This document shows positions 7,691 through 14,634 of a DNA stretch of 14,634 nucleotides, in pieces; positions within the stretch are counted from its first letter, which is position 1, and each line of letters opens with the position of its first letter. Made by a program: the position numbers and the translations under genes. The stretch comes from JASHZA01 sp035624865 (GTDB taxonomy: Bacteria > Desulfobacterota > Binatia > Binatales > Binataceae), in NCBI GenBank assembly GCA_035624865.1, contig DASPQS010000016.1, positions 1-14,634 on the forward strand. Direction: 5' to 3'. The notes beneath the pieces were generated by a model that worked only from the letters and a program-made list of their open reading frames with translations, ran no database searches and was not told the origin of the DNA.

Positions 7691-9064
7691 CTACAGGATG
7701 TAACGCGAGAGATCCTCGTTCTTGACGATCGGGTCGAGCCGCTGATGGACGTAGGCGGCATCGATCGGGACCTCGCGACCGCTGAATTCGGGTGCGCTGA
7801 AGGACAGATCCTCGAGCAGGCGTTCGAGCACGGTATGGAGGCGGCGCGCGCCGATATTCTCCGAACGCGCGTTGACGACCGCGGCGATGTCGGCCAGCGC
7901 GGAAATCGCGTCGCCGGTGAAATTGATGTGCACCTTTTCGGTCTCCAGCAGGGCGACGTACTGCTTCGTCAGAGCGTTTTCCGGCTCGGTCAGGATGCGA
8001 ACGAAGTCCGCCTGCGTCAGGGGCTTGAGCTCGACCCGGATCGGAAAGCGCCCCTGGAATTCCGGAATCAGGTCGGAGGGCTTGGAGGTGTGGAAGGCGC
8101 CGGAGGCGACGAACAGGATATGGTCCGTCTTGACCGCACCGTACTTGGTGTTGACGGTGGAACCCTCGACGATCGGCAGGAGATCGCGCTGGACGCCCTC
8201 GCGGGACACGTCAGGCCCATGGGTCGCGTCGTGGCCGGCGATCTTGTCGATCTCATCGATGAAGACGATTCCGGACTGTTCGGCGCGATGGATCGCGTCG
8301 CGTGCGACGTTCTCCATATCGACCAGGCGCGTAGCTTCTTCCTGAACGAGAAACTCCATCGCCTCGGGAACCTTGGCCTTTCGACGATGGGTCTTCTTGG
8401 GCATGATCTGGCTGAATAGGTCTTTCATATTCACGCCCATCTCTTCCATCCCTTGCGGCGTGAAAACCTCGACGGCGGGCGCACTCTGGGTGACCTCGAT
8501 TTCGACCTCACGATCGTTCAGGTAACCGTCGCGCAGCAACTTGCGGAGCTTTTCCCGGGTTTCGTGATGCGTATCGGCGTCCGCCACCTGGAGACCGCCA
8601 GCCGCCGTGACCACAGCAGGCCGGCGAGTCTTGCCCGGCGGTGCAGGGTAAAGAATGTCGAGCAGGCGTTCCTCGGCGTTCTCACGCGCTTTGACGGCGA
8701 CGCGCTCGCGCTCCTCATCGCGCACCATCTTGACCGCAACCTCGGCAAGGTCGCGGATCATCGATTCCACGTCGCGGCCGACGTAGCCGACCTCGGTGTA
8801 GCGCGAAGCTTCAACCTTGACGAAGGGCGCCTGGGAGAGTTTGGCAAGGCGACGGGCGATTTCGGTCTTGCCGACGCCCGTGGGCCCGATCATCAGGATA
8901 TTCTTGGGTGCGATCTCGTCGCGGAGTTCGGGCGCGACATTCTGCCGGCGCCAGCGGTTGCGCAGCGCGATCGCTACGGCCCGCTTGGCCTCGTGCTGGC
9001 CGACGATATAGCGATCGAGTTCTGAGACGATTTCGCGGGGAGTCATCACGTAAGGAGCTGTCAT
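7691..9064 (-). CDS. hslU: ATP-dependent protease ATPase subunit HslU
   Basis: AAA+ unfoldase hexamer that feeds proteins to the HslV peptidase. Visible features are TPREIVSELDRYIVGQ (8-23), Walker A GPTGVGKT (60-67), pore motif GYVG (93-96), a family-specific intermediate (I) domain of about 110-240 including MKDLFSQIMPKK, Walker B IVFIDEID (266-273), PEFQGRFPIRVEL (334-346) with the arginine-finger region, and sensor-2 GARRLH (405-410). The C-terminus ends LSRYIL, the tail that docks into HslV. The length is 457 residues. The start is ATG 9064 or the in-frame ATG six codons in (9046), which matches many homologues; neither has a clear Shine-Dalgarno. It follows hslV after 67 nt in the usual VU order. 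ClpX is excluded by the lack of a zinc-binding N-domain. Confidence 0.98.
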   Translation of the reverse strand: MTAPYVMTPREIVSELDRYIVGQHEAKRAVAIALRNRWRRQNVAPELRDEIAPKNILMIGPTGVGKTEIARRLAKLSQAPFVKVEASRYTEVGYVGRDVESMIRDLAEVAVKMVRDEERERVAVKARENAEERLLDILYPAPPGKTRRPAVVTAAGGLQVADADTHHETREKLRKLLRDGYLNDREVEIEVTQSAPAVEVFTPQGMEEMGVNMKDLFSQIMPKKTHRRKAKVPEAMEFLVQEEATRLVDMENVARDAIHRAEQSGIVFIDEIDKIAGHDATHGPDVSREGVQRDLLPIVEGSTVNTKYGAVKTDHILFVASGAFHTSKPSDLIPEFQGRFPIRVELKPLTQADFVRILTEPENALTKQYVALLETEKVHINFTGDAISALADIAAVVNARSENIGARRLHTVLERLLEDLSFSAPEFSGREVPIDAAYVHQRLDPIVKNEDLSRYIL

Positions 9065-9131
9065 CGAATAGCGCGGGCAGACACGAACCGCTCAACCCAC
9101 TTTATCAGTATAATTATTCGGGGCGAATGTT

Positions 9132-9698
9132 CTACAGCTCTTCGATGACGAACTGGTCGTTGGTGTAGACGCAGATTTCCGAGGCTATCTTCATCGCGCC
9201 TTCGGCGATCTGCCGGGCGCCCAGGTCCTTGCCATGGCGGATCAGCGCGCGGGCGGCAGCGAGCGCGAAATTGCCGCCGGAACCGATCGCAATCACTCCG
9301 TCGTCGGGCTCGATCACGTCCCCGGCACCGGAGAGAAGCAAGGAGCTTTCGGCGTCGGCCACGATCAGCATTGCCTCGAGCCGGCGAAGGATCCGGTCAG
9401 TGCGCCAATCCTTTGCCATTTCGACCGCGGCTCGGCGGAGATTGCCATTGAACTCCTGTAATTTCGCTTCAAACTTGTCGAAAAGGGTCAGCGCGTCGGC
9501 AGTCGAACCGGCGAACCCCGCCAGCACCATATCGTTATGAAGCCGGCGGACCTTGCGTGCCCCGTGTTTCATAATCGTTTGGCCTACCGACACCTGTCCA
9601 TCCCCCGCCATCACGACCTTGCCGCCGTGGCGAACCGTTAAAATCGTCGTCGAACGAACCTTGGGATCGACGCCGCTGTCAGGCTCGCGGATGGGCAC
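9132..9698 (-). CDS. hslV: ATP-dependent protease peptidase subunit HslV
   Basis: Proteasome-like threonine peptidase forming a dodecamer capped by HslU. The core STTILTVRHGGKVVMAGDGQ begins at residue 16, with the presumed catalytic N-terminal Thr at 17. GDGQVSVGQTIMKHGARKVRRL and the GSGGNFALAAARAL region are typical. It starts at GTG 9698 with an excellent AAGGAGG Shine-Dalgarno (9714-9708, spacing 9) lying inside xerC; no in-frame start exists between it and the catalytic Thr. The protein therefore carries a 16-residue leader that must be removed to expose Thr, longer than the single Met of the E. coli type, although leaders occur in some groups. It overlaps the 3' end of xerC by 20 nt and precedes hslU. 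188 residues. Confidence 0.97.
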   Translation of the reverse strand: MPIREPDSGVDPKVRSTTILTVRHGGKVVMAGDGQVSVGQTIMKHGARKVRRLHNDMVLAGFAGSTADALTLFDKFEAKLQEFNGNLRRAAVEMAKDWRTDRILRRLEAMLIVADAESSLLLSGAGDVIEPDDGVIAIGSGGNFALAAARALIRHGKDLGARQIAEGAMKIASEICVYTNDQFVIEEL

Positions 9699-10581
9699 GG
9701 CGATAGACCTCCTTGAGATGTCTGACGCTCACGTGGGTGTAGCGCTGGGTCGTCTGGAGGCTCGAGTGGCCGAGCATCTCCTGAATCGAGCGCAAATCGG
9801 CTCCGGCGTTCAGCAGATGAGTGGCGAAGCAATGGCGAAGACCATGGGGCGTAAGACTCGAGGCGAGGTCAGAGCGCATGATGCGGCGCGCGAGGATGTT
9901 TTGCACGGATCGCGCGGTGAGGCGACCGCCGCGCAGGTTGGTGACAACCGGAGCGCGGGGCGCCGCTTCCGCCGGCGTCACGGACCGCCAGGCGCGCAGA
10001 GCGTCCAGCGCAGGCTCTCCGATCGGCACGAGGCGATCCTTGTTTCCTTTTCCGCAACGGACCATCACGATCCCTAATTCCTCGTCGATATCCCGCCAGC
10101 ACAGCCCGGTCAATTCGCCGACGCGAAGGCCGCAGGAGTAAAGCACCTCGAAAATGGCGCGATCGCGAATCGCGGCGGGAGTCGTGGAACCCGCATCGGC
10201 GTCAAGGAGAGCGTTGACGGCGCCCTCATCGAGCACCTGCGGGAGGCGTTTTTCGAGCTTTGGCGCGCGCATCGCACGAACCGGGCTGGGCTTGCCGGCG
10301 GTTATCTCGCGCCAGCGGAAGAAGGCTTTAATCGCAAAGAGGCGGCGCTGAACCGTTGCCCGCGATGCACCGCGCATCACTGCGGCCAGATAGTTGCGGA
10401 CGTGGTCGGCGGTGATTGCGTCGGAATCTGCGCTTTTGCCACTGCTGTCAAGGGCGGTACGCCCGCTCATCAGGTACACATTGAAATCCAGCAAGTCGCT
10501 CCTGTAGGCACTGACCGTATTCCGCGAGGCGCCGTACGCACCAGCCATCGCAGCGGCAAACGCCTCGATCTCCGCAATCAA
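9679..10581 (-). CDS. xerC: Tyrosine recombinase, XerC type
   Basis: Site-specific recombinase that resolves chromosome dimers at dif together with a XerD partner. The N-terminal SAM-like core-binding domain spans about residues 1-110 and the catalytic domain follows. The active-site set is complete: Arg153 (CGLRVGEL), Lys178 (GKGNKDR), His246 and Arg249 (LTPHGLRHCFATHLL), His272 (MLGHSSLQTTQRYTH) and Tyr281. The length of 300 residues equals typical XerC/XerD. Position next to hslVU is frequent for XerC/CodV-type recombinases and argues for a housekeeping role and against a mobile-element integrase; no att-like repeats were seen. It starts at TTG 10581 with AGGAG (10594-10590) spaced 8 nt. 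The 3' end encodes the hslV Shine-Dalgarno. XerC versus XerD cannot be settled by eye. Confidence 0.92.
   Translation of the reverse strand: MIAEIEAFAAAMAGAYGASRNTVSAYRSDLLDFNVYLMSGRTALDSSGKSADSDAITADHVRNYLAAVMRGASRATVQRRLFAIKAFFRWREITAGKPSPVRAMRAPKLEKRLPQVLDEGAVNALLDADAGSTTPAAIRDRAIFEVLYSCGLRVGELTGLCWRDIDEELGIVMVRCGKGNKDRLVPIGEPALDALRAWRSVTPAEAAPRAPVVTNLRGGRLTARSVQNILARRIMRSDLASSLTPHGLRHCFATHLLNAGADLRSIQEMLGHSSLQTTQRYTHVSVRHLKEVYRRAHPRA
9708..9714 (-). promoter_or_regulatory. Strong ribosome-binding site for hslV inside xerC
   Basis: AAGGAGG on the minus strand, 9 nt before the GTG at 9698. It fixes the hslV start within the xerC coding region and so supports the 16-residue leader ahead of the catalytic threonine. 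Confidence 0.8.
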
Positions 10582-10650
10582 CTGCCCATCTCCTGCGCGG
10601 CGACGACTGCCTCGCGAGAGGCATGCGCGTCGGTTATGCTATCAGCGGTA
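10582..10650. promoter_or_regulatory. Divergent control region between xerC and the Cys-rich gene/glmU, with stem-loop
   Basis: Only about 70 nt separate the divergent starts. TGCCTC-GCGA-GAGGCA (10608-10623) is a perfect 6-bp inverted repeat with a GNRA-type loop, flanked by GACG (10602-10605) and CGTC (10628-10631), which extend it across an internal loop. TATGCT at 10635-10640 could be a plus-strand -10, but the -35 position is poor. The xerC Shine-Dalgarno (10594-10590, minus) lies at the left edge. Divergent promoters must be in or near here; the exact sites are uncertain. Confidence 0.4.
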
Positions 10651-11010
10651 ATGCACCCGCAAAAGCATGCGTCCGTTCAGGAAGCGAGAAAGGCAAATTC
10701 GGCCGGAAAGACGGGACGGGGCGTGAACTGCTGGAAATGCGGACGGGAAATCGAGATCAAAGAGCGGGTCGGTTTCCGCGAGCACTGCCCCGGATGCGAC
10801 CGGGCGCTGCATGCCTGCGCCAACTGCCAGTTCCACGACGCGGCGTACAATAATCAGTGCCGGGAGGCGCAGGCGGAACGCGTAGTCGACAAGGAACGAG
10901 CGAATTTCTGCGAATTTTTCGCACCATCCAGCGCCACAAAGGCTAAAATTTCATCACCAGAGGCTGGTGTGCGTGCGAGACTGGATCAATTGTTCAAGAA
11001 GAAGCCGTGA
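10651..11010 (+). CDS. Cys-rich zinc-binding protein of unknown function, coupled to glmU
   Basis: A 119-residue protein with eight Cys in a regular layout: CWKCG (27, 30), CPGC (46, 49), CANC (56, 59), then Cys70 and Cys87. It has a conserved-looking block CANCQFHDAAYNNQCREAQA and DKERANFCEFF (80-90), followed by a variable tail ending LFKKKP. I recall similar uncharacterised proteins (CxNCxFYD..CREPQAE..DKE..NFCxFF) in other bacteria, with no assigned function. The pattern implies at least two zinc sites. The start is uncertain: ATG 10651, in-frame ATG 10636, or GTG 10723 immediately before the Cys core; none has a strong Shine-Dalgarno. The TGA overlaps the glmU GTG (GTGA, 4 nt), so it is translationally coupled to the UDP-GlcNAc genes. 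Confidence 0.82.
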   Translation: MHPQKHASVQEARKANSAGKTGRGVNCWKCGREIEIKERVGFREHCPGCDRALHACANCQFHDAAYNNQCREAQAERVVDKERANFCEFFAPSSATKAKISSPEAGVRARLDQLFKKKP

Positions 11011-12455
11011 ATTCTGAGCAGGGGCTTGCCGCGATCGTTCTTGGCGCAGGACTGGGGACCCGGATGAGGTCTTCGCGTGCCAAGGTGTTGCACGAACTTG
11101 CCGGCGAACCGATTATCGTGCGTACGACTCGGGCGTTCGCAGCGCTGGACCCCCGTCCGCTTATCCTCGTGGTCGGGCATCAGGCGCGCGAAGTCGAAGC
11201 ATTGGCGCGGCAACGCTCGCCGCAGACGGATTTGCGTTTCGCGACCCAGACTCAACAGCGCGGCACGGGCGATGCCGCGCGTTGCGCAATCGACGCTCTG
11301 CCGGCAAACTTCGCGGGCGACGTGTTGATCGGCTACGGCGATATGCCGATGCTGAAGCCCGCGACGCTGCGGGCGTTTATCGCCGAACATCGCAAGCGGG
11401 GCGCGGAGCTTACATTTATAAGCGTCAAACTCAAGGACGCGGGCGCGTACGGACGGGTCGTACGCGATCGCGACGGGAAGGTCGCTCGCATCGTCGAGGC
11501 GCGAGACGCAACGAGCGCGGAGCGCGCTATCAAGGAAGTCAATACCGGGATCTACATCGCACGGGCCTCGTTCCTGCGCGCGGCGCTCGCCAGGATTCGT
11601 CCCGATAATACACAGCACGAATATTATCTGACCGATATCGTCGCGATCGCCCGGCAAAGCGGCGTTGGCGTCGACGCGTGGCTCGCTTGTGATGCAGGCG
11701 AGTTCGCCGGCGTCAATTCACGCGAGGAGCTGGCCCAAATGGAAGTGCAAGTGCGAACAGAGATTAATCGCGCCTTGATGGCGTCGGGTGTGACTATCAT
11801 CGACCCGGCAACTGCATACATTGGAGCGGAAGTGGAAATCGGCGCCGACACGACCATCGGTCCCAACGTGCAGATCCTCGGGCGCAGTCGAATCGGGTCC
11901 GGTGTCGTGATCGAGGGCACGGCGTGGCTGCGCGACGTGACGATCGGTGACCGATGTCATCTCAAGATCGGCGTCCGCGCAGAAGGCTGCGTAATTGGCG
12001 AGGAATCCGAGGTCGGACCGTTTGCCAACCTGCGCGAGGGAACGTATCTCGAGGGCCACAACCGGATCGGCAATTTCGTCGAAACCAAGAAGGCCCGGAT
12101 CGGAAGGGGCACCAAGGCCAGCCATTTGAGCTACCTGGGCGACGCGATCATCGGGTGCGATACCAACGTCGGATGCGGCGTCATCACGGTCAACTACGAC
12201 GGCTACGATAAGCACGTCACCCGCATCGGCGACCGCTGCATGGTCGGCTGCGACACTCAACTGATTGCACCGGTGACGGTGGGTAACGACGTGTACGTGG
12301 CCTCCGGAACAACGGTCCTGCGCGACGCTGGCGACGGCGCACTGGTAGTCTCGCATCATCCGCAGCGCGAAAAGCCGGGATGGACCGAGCAATGGCATAA
12401 GCGCCACGCGAATCATCCTAAAGCCCGAACTAATTCGAGCGGCGATGACGATTAA
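11007..12455 (+). CDS. glmU: Bifunctional GlcNAc-1-P uridyltransferase / glucosamine-1-P acetyltransferase
   Basis: Acetylates glucosamine-1-phosphate and then couples it to UTP, giving UDP-GlcNAc for peptidoglycan and LPS. The N-terminal Rossmann-like domain shows VLGAGLGTRM (11-20; the common LAAGxGTRM with Gly for Ala), conserved Lys26, QRGTGDA (84-90) and GYGDMP (109-114). After a linker helix (about 235-255), a left-handed beta-helix built from hexapeptide repeats carries the acetyltransferase site: FVETKK, KASHLSYLGD with the catalytic-type His at 373, and GCGVITVNYDG. The length of 482 is somewhat above the usual 450-460 because of a His/Lys/Asp-rich C-terminal tail. It starts at GTG 11007, overlapping the upstream Cys-rich gene, and glmS follows after 40 nt. 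Confidence 0.97.
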   Translation: MNSEQGLAAIVLGAGLGTRMRSSRAKVLHELAGEPIIVRTTRAFAALDPRPLILVVGHQAREVEALARQRSPQTDLRFATQTQQRGTGDAARCAIDALPANFAGDVLIGYGDMPMLKPATLRAFIAEHRKRGAELTFISVKLKDAGAYGRVVRDRDGKVARIVEARDATSAERAIKEVNTGIYIARASFLRAALARIRPDNTQHEYYLTDIVAIARQSGVGVDAWLACDAGEFAGVNSREELAQMEVQVRTEINRALMASGVTIIDPATAYIGAEVEIGADTTIGPNVQILGRSRIGSGVVIEGTAWLRDVTIGDRCHLKIGVRAEGCVIGEESEVGPFANLREGTYLEGHNRIGNFVETKKARIGRGTKASHLSYLGDAIIGCDTNVGCGVITVNYDGYDKHVTRIGDRCMVGCDTQLIAPVTVGNDVYVASGTTVLRDAGDGALVVSHHPQREKPGWTEQWHKRHANHPKARTNSSGDDD

Positions 12456-12495
12456 GTAGAGCTTCACGCGCGGCGGGACGCTAAAGTAAGAGCGT

Positions 12496-14328
12496 ATGTG
12501 CGGAATAATTGGTTATGTCGGTCCACGTGACGCTTCGCCCATCCTGCTCGGCGGGCTCGGACGCCTCGAATATCGCGGCTACGACTCGGCGGGTATAGCG
12601 ACGCTTAACGGTGGCGGCCGGTTAGAAATCCGGCGAGCCGTAGGCAAACTTGAGAACCTGCGGCGGCTGCTTCAGGAGTCTCCCCTCGAGGGCCATATCG
12701 GCATGGGGCATACGCGATGGGCCACGCACGGACGCCCCTCGGAAACCAACGCCCATCCGCACAAGGCCGGCCCAGTCGCCGTTATCCATAACGGGATCAT
12801 CGAAAATTATATCGATCTGCGCGAGGCCTTGCTCGGCCGCGGCCACAAGCTGCGCTCGGAAACCGACACCGAACTGATCTCGCACCTCGTCGAGGAGCGG
12901 CTCAAGGACGGACGCGGATTGGCCGAGGCCGTGCGCGCGGTGGTTAAGGAGCTGCGCGGTTCATTTTCGATCGTCGTGCTCTCCGAGACCGAGCCCGACA
13001 AGCTGGTCGTGGCCAAGACCGCGACGCCGCTGGTACTCGGCCTGGGCGACGGCGAAAATTTCGTCGCCTCGGATATCCCCGCGATCCTCGAGCATACCCG
13101 CCGAGCCCTGGTGATGGAGGACGGAGAGCTCGCCGAGCTGAGCGCACACGCGGTCCGTTTGATGAACTTCGAGGGTACTCCGATCGAGCGCCCGCCACGC
13201 CCGATCGAATGGGACCCGGTGGTCGCGACCAAGGGCGGCTATCAGCACTATCTGCGCAAGGAGATCGGTGAACAGCCGCAGGCCTGGATCGACACGCTCT
13301 CGGGGCGCGCGTCAGTCGGCTCGGCCGAGGTGCGTTTCGAGAAAGATCTGCTACCGCCCGGCGGACCCGAATCGATCGGCCGCATCGTGATGGTTTCGGC
13401 CGGAGCCTCATGGATCTCGTCGCTCATCGGCAAGTTCATGATCGAGGAGCTGTGCGGAATTCCGGCCGAGGTGGATTACTCAGCCGAGTTCCGCTATCGC
13501 TCCCCTGCGATCGACCAGCGCACCCTCATGATCGCCGTCTCGCAATCGGGCGAAACCGCAGACACGCTGGCCGCGATGGAGGAAGGCAGGCATCGCGGGT
13601 CGCATCTGATCGCATTGACCAACACGGTTGACTCGTCCATCGCGCGCAAGGCCAACGCCCAGCTCTACACGCGCTGCGGGCCCGAGATCAGCGTCACCAC
13701 CACGAAATGTTTCCTCACGCAGATCGAAGCGTTCTACCTGTTCGCGGTCCATCTGGCCGCGCGCCTGGGGCGGCTCTCCGCGCGCGACACCGAAGAACTG
13801 TTGCGGCCGGCCTTCGCGATTCCGCAGCAGATCGAGGCAATCTTTGCCCAAGAGCGTCATATTGAGAAGATCGCACGCAAGTACGGTAGGACCCGCGACT
13901 TCCTCTACCTCGGACGCGGCATCAACTACCCGGTCGCGCTCGAAGGTGCGCTCAAACTCAAGGAGATTTCCTACATCCACGCGGAGGGCTATTCGGCGGG
14001 TGAGATGAAGCATGGGCCAATCGCCCTAATCGACGAGGAAATGCCGGTCGTTGTGATCATTCCCAACGACAATGTCTTCGACAAGACGCTCTCGAATCTG
14101 AAGGAAGTCGAGTCGCGCAACGGCCGCATAATCGCCGTCACCGACCATCGCACCGCCGAACTGGAAGAAGTCGCCTGGGAGATTATCGACGTACCCTCGA
14201 CCAACCGCTTCCTGATGCCGGTGCTCACGACCGTGCCGCTGCAGCTGCTCGCCTACCATATCGCCTGTTATCGCGGGACCGACGTCGATCAGCCGCGCAA
14301 CCTCGCCAAGTCGGTAACCGTCGAGTAG
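12496..14328 (+). CDS. glmS: Glutamine-fructose-6-phosphate aminotransferase (isomerizing)
   Basis: Makes glucosamine-6-phosphate from fructose-6-phosphate and glutamine, the entry step of aminosugar synthesis. It begins MCGIIGYVG, with Cys2 becoming the N-terminal nucleophile of the class II glutaminase domain. Supporting residues are LEYRGYDSAG (25-33), HTRWATHGRPS (72-82) and HNGIIENY (98-105). Two SIS isomerase domains follow (about 285-425 and 455-600), with SQSGETADTL, a Thr-rich ISVTTTKCF loop, EGYSAGEMKHGPIALID and the invariant C-terminus LAKSVTVE with Lys605. At 610 residues it is standard length and intact. The ATG at 12496 is fixed by the required Cys2; the Shine-Dalgarno is weak. 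I saw no glmS ribozyme in the 40-nt leader, which is too short to hold one. Likely co-transcribed with glmU. Confidence 0.99.
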   Translation: MCGIIGYVGPRDASPILLGGLGRLEYRGYDSAGIATLNGGGRLEIRRAVGKLENLRRLLQESPLEGHIGMGHTRWATHGRPSETNAHPHKAGPVAVIHNGIIENYIDLREALLGRGHKLRSETDTELISHLVEERLKDGRGLAEAVRAVVKELRGSFSIVVLSETEPDKLVVAKTATPLVLGLGDGENFVASDIPAILEHTRRALVMEDGELAELSAHAVRLMNFEGTPIERPPRPIEWDPVVATKGGYQHYLRKEIGEQPQAWIDTLSGRASVGSAEVRFEKDLLPPGGPESIGRIVMVSAGASWISSLIGKFMIEELCGIPAEVDYSAEFRYRSPAIDQRTLMIAVSQSGETADTLAAMEEGRHRGSHLIALTNTVDSSIARKANAQLYTRCGPEISVTTTKCFLTQIEAFYLFAVHLAARLGRLSARDTEELLRPAFAIPQQIEAIFAQERHIEKIARKYGRTRDFLYLGRGINYPVALEGALKLKEISYIHAEGYSAGEMKHGPIALIDEEMPVVVIIPNDNVFDKTLSNLKEVESRNGRIIAVTDHRTAELEEVAWEIIDVPSTNRFLMPVLTTVPLQLLAYHIACYRGTDVDQPRNLAKSVTVE

Positions 14329-14342
14329 GCCGCCGACTGCGA

Positions 14343-14634
14343 TCACTCGTAGCGCAGGGCTTCGATCGGATCGAGCATCGAAGCCTTGCGCGCCGGATAC
14401 CATCCGAAGAACACCCCGACCGCCGCCGCGAACAGAAAGCCGCCAACCACCGAAACGGGCGATATCAGCGTCGGCCAATTCGCCAGCATCGACAACACAT
14501 TCGACACCACGATCCCCAACAGTGCTCCCGCCAGACCGCCCAGGATACTCAGGAGCGCCGATTCGACTAGGAATTGCAGAAGGATATGCAGCCGCCGCGC
14601 ACCGATCGCCATCCGTATCCCGATCTCGCGCGTC
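14343..14634 (-). CDS. MacB/FtsX-type ABC transporter permease, C-terminal fragment (cut by window edge)
   Basis: The C-terminal 96 residues of an inner-membrane permease. Visible features are REIGIRMAIGARR, the cytoplasmic coupling motif before the third transmembrane helix of MacB-type proteins, two hydrophobic segments (FLVESALLSILGGLAGALLG and VVGGFLFAAAVGVFFGW), and the characteristic ending YPARKASMLDPIEALRYE. This type works with an ATP-binding subunit and often a periplasmic fusion protein to export macrolides, peptides or lipoproteins; the substrate cannot be told from this fragment. It is convergent with glmS, with only 14 nt between stop codons and no obvious terminator hairpin between them. 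Confidence 0.92.
   Translation of the reverse strand, partial: TREIGIRMAIGARRLHILLQFLVESALLSILGGLAGALLGIVVSNVLSMLANWPTLISPVSVVGGFLFAAAVGVFFGWYPARKASMLDPIEALRYE

Noticed and set aside
7520..8419. 299-residue plus-strand open frame opposite hslU
   Set aside because: It is a shadow of hslU, whose Walker, pore and sensor motifs are intact on the minus strand.
9107..9135. TATACT on the minus strand as a promoter between hslV and hslU
   Set aside because: The -10 hexamer is good, but the matching -35 position (TAGAAC) is weak, and hslV and hslU are usually co-transcribed; not supported enough to list.
9679..10581. xerC-like gene as a mobile-element integrase
   Set aside because: The neighbours are hslV and hslU, the length and catalytic layout are those of XerC/XerD, and no att repeats, tRNA gene or cargo were seen.
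10402..10650. Upstream extension of the Cys-rich ORF into the region opposite xerC
   Set aside because: The extra 83 codons overlap xerC antisense and lack family similarity. The conserved core starts near residue 27 from ATG 10651, so a start near 10636-10723 is more likely.
12456..12495. Possible glmS ribozyme in the glmS leader
   Set aside because: The gap is only 40 nt, far too short for the ribozyme, and no core was visible.

Overview
The window is 14.6 kb of GC-rich, densely packed bacterial chromosome holding conserved housekeeping genes. There are no insertion sequences, phage genes, CRISPR arrays, tRNAs or rRNAs. I see 15 protein-coding genes, two of them cut by the window ends. The order argB-argD-argF-argG-argH-lipoprotein-lysA, next to hslUV and a tyrosine recombinase, resembles deltaproteobacterial-type lineages (Desulfobacterota, Myxococcota, Binatota and similar). 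That placement is an inference from gene order and composition; no phylogeny was run.

Layout, minus strand, read right to left from about 10.58 kb to 1: xerC (chromosome dimer resolution), hslV and hslU (ATP-dependent protease), then five arginine-pathway genes: argB (N-acetylglutamate kinase), argD (acetylornithine aminotransferase), argF (ornithine carbamoyltransferase), argG (argininosuccinate synthase) and argH (argininosuccinate lyase). A previously uncalled 58-residue zinc-ribbon ORF lies between argG and argH. After argH come a lipoprotein with a fibronectin type III fold and the start of lysA (diaminopimelate decarboxylase). Several junctions overlap: xerC/hslV by 20 nt, argF/argG by 1 nt (TGATG), and argH/lipoprotein by 4 nt (ATGA). 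The longer gaps lie before argB (200 nt, with a palindrome), between argB and argD (292 nt, with nested inverted repeats) and before lysA (155 nt).

Layout, plus strand, from about 10.65 kb: a Cys-rich zinc-binding protein of unknown function overlaps glmU by 4 nt, and glmS follows. GlmS makes glucosamine-6-phosphate and GlmU makes UDP-GlcNAc, so this is an aminosugar supply unit for the cell wall and LPS, with the Cys-rich protein attached. At the right edge the C-terminus of a MacB-type ABC permease runs convergent to glmS.

The genes encode L-arginine synthesis from N-acetylglutamate onward (argA/argJ and argC are not here), the last step of lysine synthesis, a stress protease, a recombinase and the UDP-GlcNAc route. 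No clearly new multi-gene system is visible. The most interesting items are the uncalled zinc-ribbon ORF inside the arginine operon with a hairpin that sequesters its ribosome-binding site, the Cys-rich partner of glmU, and the repeat-like element between argB and argD.
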